DNA of 5,108 bases from positions 1-5,108 of the forward strand of contig JANKMV010000186.1 of the NCBI GenBank assembly GCA_024650095.1, read 5' to 3'. The notes beneath the pieces were generated by a model. The model ran no database searches. It was not told the origin of the DNA and saw only the letters and a program-made list of their open reading frames with translations. Both the position numbers and the translations under genes were made by a program. Shown here piece after piece: positions 1-5,108 of the stretch; positions within the stretch are counted from its first letter, which is position 1; every line of letters begins with the position of its first letter. Origin of the DNA: Bacillota bacterium (lineage in GTDB: Bacteria; Bacillota; Dethiobacteria; Dethiobacterales; Dethiobacteraceae).

Positions 1-182
1 ATAGAAAATAAGCCCTTTACACTATGTGCAATCTCATACTCCACCTTGATCTGCCCATAAAGAGGGACTAGCTTATCTGCAAAGTCTTTTATTTCCCGCA
101 GTTGATCCTTTGGTAAAGCATCCATCTTATATTTCCGAGTTGATTTACGTTTAAAGATATAATCATATACGTTTTCTATCAT
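1..182 (-). CDS. Nitroreductase-family protein, N-terminal part (cut by window edge)
   Basis: This is the first 60 codons of a protein whose remainder lies left of the window. The translation starts MIENVYDYIFKRKSTRKYKM and continues with a stretch containing LPKDQLREIKDFADKLVPLY and then KVEYEI and VKGLF. The opening 'I.KRKS.RKY' is the FMN-phosphate-contacting start typical of nitroreductase-fold flavoproteins. The later 'LVPLYGQIKVEYEI' resembles the TM1586-like nitroreductase subfamily. Such enzymes use FMN and NAD(P)H to reduce nitro or related compounds in the cytoplasm; the true substrate is usually unknown. I chose the ATG at 180-182 because GAGGGAA (187-193) lies just upstream and the KRKS motif normally sits about 10-15 residues from the N-terminus. 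An in-frame ATG at 198-200 would add MKRGKR. The gene follows trhA by 106 bp on the same strand. Family assignment rests on the N-terminus only, without the catalytic C-terminal part. Confidence 0.72.
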   Translation of the reverse strand, partial: MIENVYDYIFKRKSTRKYKMDALPKDQLREIKDFADKLVPLYGQIKVEYEIAHSVKGLFS

Positions 183-244
183 GCGCTTCCCTCGCTTCAT
201 GCAAAGTTCATTTGTTACCCGTGCTTTCCTGCTACGCTTGTTTT

Positions 245-270
245 TGCTGGCAACGCTGATCGTGCCAGCA
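245..270. repeat. 8-bp inverted repeat (hairpin) between trhA and the nitroreductase gene
   Basis: The arms TGCTGGCA (245-252) and TGCCAGCA (263-270) are perfectly complementary around a 10-base loop. If one A is bulged, ACG (253-255) can also pair with CGT (261-263), giving a longer stem with a 5-base loop. In transcripts from trhA the 3' arm is followed by AAAAAC and not by a U run, so it is not a classic intrinsic terminator. It could be a processing or mRNA-stability hairpin, a protein-binding site, or part of a dispersed palindromic repeat. The surrounding 201-270 is 50% GC, against about 27% in the helicase upstream gap. Confidence 0.6.
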
Positions 271-288
271 TGATTTTGTAAAGATATT

Positions 289-933
289 TCAGTAATTAGG
301 CAATAAAAATAGGATCGTGAAAAAATGATAGATACTTCCTGCCAGGACAAAAAGATGCCACACGGCATGATTATATTTTATCCTTTGCATACCATAAAAG
401 ATGGTCCCTACAGTATAAAACATGCCCCCGACGAATAAAAATCTCAAGCTTGTTCCGTTCAGTCCAGCCATGAGGGGCTTAATGGCAATGATAATTAACC
501 AACCCATACCTATATATAAAAGGGTAGACAGGATTATAAATTTTTTAATGAAAAATATTTTAAAGATAATGCCCACCAGCGCTATGCCCCACACTATACC
601 AAATATTGTCCAACCCAATGTACCTCGTAGTGTAATTAAGGTCAAGGGAGTGTACGTTCCTGCAATCAGCAGATAAACACAAGCATGGTCGATGATTTTA
701 AGTATATTCTTTGCTTTTCCTTTAGGAAAACTATGATAAAGGGTAGATGCTAGGTACAAAATGACCAAGGTGGAACCATAAATAGTAAAGGTTACAATAT
801 GCCAGATGTTCCCATACATATTTGCATAAACCACCAGCACCACCAGTGCTGCGATTGCTAAGCCTAGCCCGATGCCATGTAAGATGGCATTGGTAATTTC
901 TTCTGCGGTTGAAAGCTCTCTAATCTTTACCAC
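289..933 (-). CDS. trhA: Hemolysin III / TrhA family membrane protein (PAQR superfamily)
   Basis: This 214-residue integral membrane protein has the usual length for bacterial hemolysin III-type proteins and about seven hydrophobic segments. The PAQR signature is complete: an N-terminal 'EEITNAILHGIG' (11-22), the SxxxH motif S63-H67 in 'LASTLYHSF', D82 in 'IIDHACVYLLIAGTYTP', and a C-terminal HxxxH (H189, H193) in 'NHAVWHLFVLAGSIYHF'. In eukaryotic family members these His, Asp and Ser positions surround a zinc site. Bacterial members have been linked to membrane-lipid or fluidity homeostasis; the 'hemolysin' name comes from early heterologous work and should not be read as a virulence claim. 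The start is GTG at 931-933, supported by GGGGAG nine bases upstream. The gene begins 42 bp after the helicase stop with no terminator between, so it is probably co-transcribed with the helicase. The biochemical role remains uncertain. Confidence 0.93.
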   Translation of the reverse strand: MVKIRELSTAEEITNAILHGIGLGLAIAALVVLVVYANMYGNIWHIVTFTIYGSTLVILYLASTLYHSFPKGKAKNILKIIDHACVYLLIAGTYTPLTLITLRGTLGWTIFGIVWGIALVGIIFKIFFIKKFIILSTLLYIGMGWLIIIAIKPLMAGLNGTSLRFLFVGGMFYTVGTIFYGMQRIKYNHAVWHLFVLAGSIYHFFTILFLLPNY

Positions 934-941
934 GTTTGGCT

Positions 942-949
942 ACTCCCCT
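942..949 (-). promoter_or_regulatory. Ribosome binding site of trhA (sets a GTG start)
   Basis: On the minus strand AGGGGAGT (GGGGAG at 943-948) lies nine bases before the GTG at 931-933. There is no in-frame ATG with a comparable site nearby, and starting here yields the conserved N-terminal 'STAEEITNAILHGIG', which decides the start. Confidence 0.7.
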
Positions 950-975
950 TCACTCTCGACCGTCGCTGTTCGGTT

Positions 976-2331
976 TTACCTTCTCTTATTTCTTGCTCCC
1001 TTGCCTTGCTCTTTGCGTTTTGGCTTATAGTTACTCTTTTTATCTTGCTTACTAAATCTAGTAGTGCGCTCTTTTGTAGCTGGTTTAGTTCCTTTACTTG
1101 TATTTGCTCCCGGCTTTCGCTGGTGTTTCTGTCCCTCTGCTTTGGGCGCTTTTCCTTTAAAATCTTTATGACCACGCTCTTGCGGTGATTCTATCTTTGG
1201 ACGTGCATATTTTACGCCGGCGAGTACCCCTTTTGCTTCAAGTGACATACCGATTCCTTTTTCGATCACATGTAATTGACGACTATCTCCCTGTGTTGCC
1301 AACGTAATGGCTAATCCCTTTTCGCCTGCTCGTCCGGTCCTGCCAATGCGATGTATGTAGCTTTCTACATCCTGCGGGATATCATAGTTGAACACATGGG
1401 TAATGCCTTCCACATCTAAACCTCGGGCCGCTACGTCCGTTGCCACAAGTATATGTATTTTGGCATCACGGAAACGTTTCATCACCTGTTCGCGTTTGGC
1501 CTGAGATAAATCGCCATGAAGTTCATCAGAGATATGTCCATGTTCCTGCAGGGCTTTATTTAAGGCCGCAGTCCTTCTTTTCGTCCGACAAAATATCAGT
1601 GCTAAATATGGTCTGTGTTCTTCTAGAAGAGATAATAAGGTGGCTTGCTTTGTCCGATCCGTAGTTGCAACAACGATTTGTCTAATCTCATTTAAGGTAA
1701 CCCTTTTGCTCTCAATTCGTATATCAGTGGGATTGTTCATATACTGCCGTGATAATCCCCGAATACTTTTGGGTATGGTGGCTGAAAATAGCATGGTTTG
1801 ACGTTTAGGCGATGTCTGCTTGATGATCCTCTCAACATCGGGTAAAAAACCCATATGCAACATTTGATCGGCTTCGTCGAGGACTAGCATCTTTACCTCA
1901 CCAAGCTTTATTGTTTTTCGTCCAATATGATCGAGTATGCGCCCTGGTGTGCCAACCACAATATGGATAGATCCCTTTAATTTCTTAATTTGTCGGTCTA
2001 CATCCTGTCCACCATAGGCAGCTAGTGTATTCGCTCTGACCGCGACGGCGAGTCTATTTAGTTCATTTGTAATTTGCAAGGCGAGTTCACGCGTTGGCGT
2101 AATGATTAAGGCCTGTACATGGGGATTCTTAACGTCTATTTTTTCAAGTATGGGCAGCAAAAAAGCAAACGTTTTCCCCGTCCCTGTTTGAGCTTGAGCA
2201 ATCACATCTTGTCCTGCCAGTAAAAGGGGGATGGCTTGCATTTGCACTGGGGTGGGGACTTTTGCCCCCAGTTCATGTAAAATGGCAGTAAGTTCTTTTC
2301 TAACCCCTAAAGATAAAAAGTTATTTTCCAC
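976..2331 (-). CDS. DEAD-box ATP-dependent RNA helicase with basic C-terminal tail
   Basis: This 451-residue cytoplasmic protein carries all superfamily 2 DEAD-box motifs: Q motif with F5 and 'PTPVQMQAIP' (26-35), Walker A AQTGTGKT (47-54), PTREL (79-83), TPGR (128-131), DEAD (152-155), SAT (183-185), LIFCRT (245-250), ATDVAARGLD (297-306) and HRIGRTGR (327-334). No key residue is missing, so it should be an active ATP-dependent RNA unwinding enzyme. Such proteins act in ribosome assembly, RNA decay and growth in the cold. The core ends near residue 380 and is followed by a low-complexity tail of 71 residues with 25 Lys/Arg against 7 Asp/Glu, probably for nonspecific RNA binding. The overall layout resembles Firmicute CshA or RhlE-type helicases, but I cannot separate these, so no symbol is given. 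The start is GTG at 2329-2331 with AGAGGT seven bases upstream. It lies 103 bp after the cyclase gene and probably has its own promoter; trhA follows closely. Confidence 0.96.
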   Translation of the reverse strand: MENNFLSLGVRKELTAILHELGAKVPTPVQMQAIPLLLAGQDVIAQAQTGTGKTFAFLLPILEKIDVKNPHVQALIITPTRELALQITNELNRLAVAVRANTLAAYGGQDVDRQIKKLKGSIHIVVGTPGRILDHIGRKTIKLGEVKMLVLDEADQMLHMGFLPDVERIIKQTSPKRQTMLFSATIPKSIRGLSRQYMNNPTDIRIESKRVTLNEIRQIVVATTDRTKQATLLSLLEEHRPYLALIFCRTKRRTAALNKALQEHGHISDELHGDLSQAKREQVMKRFRDAKIHILVATDVAARGLDVEGITHVFNYDIPQDVESYIHRIGRTGRAGEKGLAITLATQGDSRQLHVIEKGIGMSLEAKGVLAGVKYARPKIESPQERGHKDFKGKAPKAEGQKHQRKPGANTSKGTKPATKERTTRFSKQDKKSNYKPKRKEQGKGARNKRR

Positions 2332-2338
2332 GGTCGCT

Positions 2339-2346
2339 ACCTCTTT
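2339..2346 (-). promoter_or_regulatory. Ribosome binding site of the helicase gene (sets a GTG start)
   Basis: Minus-strand AAAGAGGT ends seven bases before the GTG at 2329-2331. This spacing is ideal, and the resulting N-terminus places F5 the expected distance ahead of the Q motif, which supports GTG as the true start. Confidence 0.65.
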
Positions 2347-2393
2347 CTATTGTTATATTTCCTAGGTATTAATTAGTTATCAGATACAGTCAT

Positions 2394-2399
2394 ATTATA
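2394..2399 (-). promoter_or_regulatory. Candidate -10 box of the helicase promoter
   Basis: A perfect TATAAT is read on the minus strand, about 62 bases before the helicase start and inside an AT-rich gap of 103 bp. The position 17 bp upstream reads TAATAG, a poor match to TTGACA, so the promoter is weakly defined. A long 5' leader of about 50 bases would result, which is common for cold-responsive helicase mRNAs, but I see no recognisable regulatory fold in it. Confidence 0.4.
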
Positions 2400-2434
2400 A
2401 ACGATTAGTATGCTAGCTATTACTATACTCATTC

Positions 2435-3982
2435 CTACCTGTAGCCTGTGTTGCATATACTACAATTTCTACCTTTAGCTTTAGCTGCATATAGTGCATC
2501 ATCTGCTTGCTTAAGCAATATGTCCACATCAGCAGTTGTCGTTGTATACGTCGTTACTCCGATGCTAACGGTCAAAGAAAGAGTGTGCTCGTTATACTTA
2601 ATAACGTCATTTGCGATACTAGCACGCACTGTTTCAGCCAAAAAGTATGCATCTTCTAATTTTGTCCCCGGCAAAATAACACAGAATTCTTCACCGCCCA
2701 TTCTGCCTACAATATCCACCTTTCGCAGGCGTTTTTGCAAATGAGATGACACTTGCCGCAAGGCTACATCACCTGCTGCGTGACCAAAGTTATCATTTAT
2801 CAACTTAAAATGATCAATGTCGAGCATCAGAAGAGAGAAAAATTGCTGATATCTTTTTGCGCGAGCTATCTCGGTCTTGATAGCACTTAAAATATATCTG
2901 CGGTTCCAGATATCCGTTAATTCATCCGTGGTAGCTAAAATTTGGAGTTGCTCTTCTACCTGTTTTCTTTCCGTAATATCTTTTAGTAGAATCATATGTC
3001 CAGGCAATTGTCCCGACCTATCCTGGAGCGGAAATGCCTCAACTTTAATCCAGCACGTTCGCTTACTAACCATACGTTTTAGTTCTATATTTCCCTGATC
3101 AGGTATTTTTTTAATGATGTGGACTAATTCTGGCCAATCTGTAATACCAGCTTCGATTGATGTGCCAATTATATTGCTGTCTATTTGTAAATATTGTCTA
3201 GCCACGGAGTTCAAATCGATAATACGCTGGTTATTATCGATAACTAAAACCCCATCTGGCAAAACTTCAAAGAGAGTTGTTCGTGCCACAGGCGCTAGAT
3301 CTAATAAACGGTGGCGGATAATGCCCCAAAAAATAAAGAGACTGCTCAAAGTAAAAGCATAAGGAGTTAGGTCTAAATTCCAAGGAATAATTCTGAATAG
3401 ATTAAAGAAAAATCCCAACCAAGGTATGATGGAACCCATGAGTATTAAGGCAATTTGTGAACGATATGCAGTGGATGTTTTATACCACAAGAAACTAAAA
3501 TGAAGATTACTAAAGAAAATAGCCGCAAGAGTATAAGCTGCATTAAGCCAGTACCAATATCCTCGCTCAAATACAATTACTGGAAACGGGCCTTCTGTAC
3601 TCATATAAGCAGTTGCATAGTACAAATGGTGATACTCGTTAGTAAAAACTAAGACCAATGTGCAGAAAGGAATAATAAAAAGAGCCATTACGACTCTGCG
3701 AGATATTTTTTTTTCAGGTAGTGCGTAGCTAATGGCAAACAAAACTAAAAATGCTGGAAGTAATGCTATGCCGAGATACTCTACTTTTAACCAAAACATT
3801 GCCTCCTGCAGTGATGTGGAGGAAATTTCAAAGGCATACCCTATTGAATAGATGACACAGGTAAGTATAAGTAGGGTAAAGAGTCTTGCACTAAGCGTTT
3901 TTTGGCACCAAGCCCAATAGGCTATGCCTAGCAGAAAAATACTTGATGCAATTAAGGCAAGAGTATACGAATTATACACCAT
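2435..3982 (-). CDS. Membrane-bound diguanylate cyclase: 7TM sensor, PAS, GGDEF
   Basis: This 515-residue protein should make c-di-GMP from two GTP at the inner face of the membrane. Residues 1 to about 225 form seven hydrophobic segments resembling the N-terminal 7TM domain of some histidine kinases. Residues of roughly 233-340 form a PAS domain ('LPDGVLVIDNNQRIIDLNSVARQYL'), ending with the typical PAC-like 'ILLKDITERKQVEEQLQ'. The GGDEF domain follows from about 350: 'TTDELTDIWNRRY' (351-363), 'LDIDHFKLINDNFGHAAGD' (387-405) and the active-site GGEEF (429-433). RxxD (R420-D423, 'RKVD') lies five residues before GGEEF and is the inhibitory I-site, so product feedback inhibition is expected. 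No EAL or HD-GYP domain is present. The ligand sensed is unknown. The ATG at 3980-3982 has only a modest GGGG site (3990-3993) seven bases upstream. The gene starts 50 bp after the rarD stop and may be read from the rarD promoter. Confidence 0.95.
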   Translation of the reverse strand: MVYNSYTLALIASSIFLLGIAYWAWCQKTLSARLFTLLILTCVIYSIGYAFEISSTSLQEAMFWLKVEYLGIALLPAFLVLFAISYALPEKKISRRVVMALFIIPFCTLVLVFTNEYHHLYYATAYMSTEGPFPVIVFERGYWYWLNAAYTLAAIFFSNLHFSFLWYKTSTAYRSQIALILMGSIIPWLGFFFNLFRIIPWNLDLTPYAFTLSSLFIFWGIIRHRLLDLAPVARTTLFEVLPDGVLVIDNNQRIIDLNSVARQYLQIDSNIIGTSIEAGITDWPELVHIIKKIPDQGNIELKRMVSKRTCWIKVEAFPLQDRSGQLPGHMILLKDITERKQVEEQLQILATTDELTDIWNRRYILSAIKTEIARAKRYQQFFSLLMLDIDHFKLINDNFGHAAGDVALRQVSSHLQKRLRKVDIVGRMGGEEFCVILPGTKLEDAYFLAETVRASIANDVIKYNEHTLSLTVSIGVTTYTTTTADVDILLKQADDALYAAKAKGRNCSICNTGYR

Positions 3983-4032
3983 TACATAACCCCATTATCA
4001 TAATTGTAAGTATTTAGCATATGAGTCTATTC

Positions 4033-4977
4033 TTATACTTGTCGGGTTTCATGTTTTTTGTTCTGCATCTTCGTGACTTGGTATACGTTTACGACAATGA
4101 AAACAAGAAGTCCAGCCCAAATAAAGCTAAAACCAATGAGATGGGTTCTAGAAAAGTGTTCTTTAAAAATAAAAATCCCTAATAATAGTGTACTGGTAGG
4201 CGTTATATATTGCAGAAAACCAAGCATGATTAGTTTAATTCTTTTAGCTCCCTGAGCGAAAGCTAAAAGAGGGATGGCTGTAATGACACCTGTGCCAAAG
4301 AGGATAAGCATTTCAGCAACAGATACCCTACCTAGTGCTCCCACATTTTGTACTTGACGGTTAATAATATAAAAAAGAGCGATTGGCATCACAATAGCAG
4401 TTTCTAATGCTAAACTCGTCAGTGAATCCACGTTAATGAGTTTTTTTGATAGACCATACAAACTAAAGCTGATGGCGAGAATAAGTGATATCCAAGGTAT
4501 CTGACCGTATTGAATTGTCATGATAAGTACCCCGATGAGAGCAAGAAAGATGGCTAGTCCCTGCCAACGATTTAATTTCTCTTTTAAAATAACAACCCCA
4601 AGTAGTACAACAAATAAGGGGTTTATATAGTAACCCATACTTGCTTCGATCACATGTCCGGAATTCACTGCCCAAATGTACGTGTACCAGTTAATGCTCA
4701 TAAAAAAGCCTGCAAGAAACAAAGAAAGTACATTTTTTGTTTGCTTCATCACGGCAAAGAGCCGAGGCCAACCGCGAGTAATTGTAAGGATGATACCAAC
4801 AAAAACAAATGACCAGACTATTCGGTGTGCTAGGATTTCAAGTGCAGGTATACCTTGCAAGAGCTTCCAGTATAAGGGAAGTATCCCCCAAGCGGTATAC
4901 GCTAAGACACCATACCAGACACCCGCACGATCACGTTCTTGATTTTGTTCCATTGTACTTTGGCTTCGTTTGTCCAT
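4033..4977 (-). CDS. rarD: RarD-type permease (EamA / drug-metabolite transporter fold)
   Basis: This 314-residue protein has about ten hydrophobic segments in two EamA-type halves, the usual size for RarD. Diagnostic stretches include 'AYTAWGILPLYWKLL' (27-41), 'EILAHRIVWS' (47-56), 'NWYTYIWAVNSGHVIEASMG' (96-115), 'YYINPLFVVLLGVVILKEKL' (116-135), 'SFSLYGLSKK' (170-179), 'LGFLQYITPTSTLLLGIFIFKE' and 'FIWAGLLVFI' near the C-terminus. RarD proteins are inner-membrane members of the drug/metabolite transporter superfamily; the 'chloramphenicol-sensitive' name is historical and the physiological substrate is not established. The ATG at 4975-4977 has AGGAG exactly seven bases upstream, which favours it over Met9. 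The soluble N-terminus (about 17 residues) and Lys-rich C-terminal tail are cytoplasmic by inference. It is the first gene of this minus-strand row; the cyclase follows after 50 bp without a visible terminator. Confidence 0.95.
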   Translation of the reverse strand: MDKRSQSTMEQNQERDRAGVWYGVLAYTAWGILPLYWKLLQGIPALEILAHRIVWSFVFVGIILTITRGWPRLFAVMKQTKNVLSLFLAGFFMSINWYTYIWAVNSGHVIEASMGYYINPLFVVLLGVVILKEKLNRWQGLAIFLALIGVLIMTIQYGQIPWISLILAISFSLYGLSKKLINVDSLTSLALETAIVMPIALFYIINRQVQNVGALGRVSVAEMLILFGTGVITAIPLLAFAQGAKRIKLIMLGFLQYITPTSTLLLGIFIFKEHFSRTHLIGFSFIWAGLLVFIVVNVYQVTKMQNKKHETRQV

Positions 4978-4984
4978 ATGTAAA

Positions 4985-4989
4985 CTCCT
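4985..4989 (-). promoter_or_regulatory. Ribosome binding site of rarD
   Basis: Minus-strand AGGAG lies seven bases before the ATG at 4975-4977. It is the strongest site in the window and decides between Met1 and the in-frame Met9, which has no such site. Confidence 0.75.
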
Positions 4990-5010
4990 GTTTTTTCAAT
5001 TTTACCTTTG

Positions 5011-5016
5011 ATTATA
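5011..5016 (-). promoter_or_regulatory. Candidate -10 box of the rarD promoter
   Basis: A perfect TATAAT is read on the minus strand about 34 bases before the rarD start, which leaves a short leader holding the AGGAG site. The hexamer at a 17-bp spacing reads TATGAA and matches TTGACA poorly, so only the -10 is supported. If real, it would drive rarD and perhaps the downstream cyclase gene. Confidence 0.45.
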
Positions 5017-5070
5017 CTCTACTGCAACCTTTATTCATACCCCTACCAGATATATTACCTCCTACGTGGT

Positions 5071-5108
5071 AAGAAAGGTGCACTTATTCAGTTCCCTTAG
5101 CTGCACCT
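5071..5108 (-). terminator. Possible intrinsic terminator of an upstream gene, at window edge
   Basis: On the minus strand, AGGTGCA (5102-5108) pairs perfectly with TGCACCT (5076-5082); with one bulged G, CT and AG inside the loop add two pairs. The 3' arm runs straight into TTTCTT (5071-5076), a short T-rich tail. Together this resembles a terminator ending a minus-strand gene that lies right of the window. The loop is long (14-19 bases) and the T tail is broken by C. The stem may extend past the edge. It could also be a leader structure for rarD. Confidence 0.35.

Noticed and set aside
422..676. Plus-strand open frame of 84 codons inside trhA
   Set aside because: It is antisense to a well-conserved membrane protein, has no family resemblance, and its composition reflects the complement of the hydrophobic codons.
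927..1175. Minus-strand 82-codon frame over the helicase tail, rich in charged residues
   Set aside because: It is an alternate frame of the Lys/Arg-rich tail region; the helicase frame is clearly the coding one and ends with a normal stop before the trhA ribosome binding site.
2400..2434. AT-rich dyad (TAGTA ... TACTA around GCTAGC) as a terminator of the cyclase gene
   Set aside because: The stem is only about five A/T-rich pairs and no U run follows it, so it is too weak to be called a terminator.
3983..4032. Promoter for the cyclase gene (TATGAT at 3997-4002 or TACAAT at 4003-4008)
   Set aside because: Neither hexamer has a -35 match at 16-18 bp, and such boxes are expected by chance in AT-rich DNA; read-through from rarD is equally plausible.
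4463..4675. Minus-strand 70-codon frame inside rarD
   Set aside because: It is an alternate frame within conserved RarD motifs, with no good ribosome binding site or recognisable domain.
5009..5035. Tiny minus-strand leader peptide of eight codons (MNKGCSRV)
   Set aside because: Its G-rich upstream sequence is too close to the ATG, AGGAGG is 19 bases away, and it overlaps the proposed -10 box of rarD.
4809..5072. Plus-strand 87-codon frame running from rarD into its upstream gap
   Set aside because: It starts inside the complement of rarD, crosses the rarD ribosome binding site and -10 box, and resembles no known protein.
1..5108. Mobile element, defence system, CRISPR array or RNA gene
   Set aside because: I saw no transposase or integrase motifs, no regularly spaced repeats, no terminal repeats with target duplications, and no tRNA-like or rRNA-like sequence.

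Overview
The window looks like ordinary chromosomal DNA from a low-to-moderate GC bacterium, most likely a Firmicute. The evidence is the protein families, AGGAG-type ribosome binding sites, perfect TATAAT boxes in AT-rich gaps, and two GTG starts. The style of the RarD, helicase and nitroreductase proteins would fit a Negativicute (Pelosinus/Sporomusa-like), but that placement is an impression and not proven by anything in the sequence.

All recognisable genes lie on the minus strand, so transcription runs right to left. In that order they are: a RarD-type EamA-fold permease (4033-4977); a membrane diguanylate cyclase with a 7TM-PAS-GGDEF layout (2435-3982); a DEAD-box RNA helicase with a long basic tail (976-2331); a hemolysin III / TrhA-type membrane protein of the PAQR superfamily (289-933); and the N-terminal 60 codons of a nitroreductase-family protein that runs off the left edge (1-182).

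The gaps are short. The gap before rarD (4978-5108) holds a strong ribosome binding site, a TATAAT box and, at the window edge, a possible terminator of the gene before it. The 50-bp gap between rarD and the cyclase gene has no convincing promoter. The 103-bp gap before the helicase is very AT-rich and holds a TATAAT box. The 42-bp helicase-trhA gap has no terminator, so those two are probably co-transcribed. The 106-bp gap before the nitroreductase gene is unusually GC-rich and holds an 8-bp dyad.

The genes do not form an obvious pathway. They read as a row of housekeeping or accessory functions: transport, c-di-GMP signalling, RNA remodelling, a membrane protein and a flavin enzyme. I found no mobile element, CRISPR array, rRNA, tRNA, phage gene or new defence-like system. 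The few points worth a second look are the GC-rich dyad region, the uncertain start of the nitroreductase, the sensory domain of the cyclase and the dyad at the right edge.
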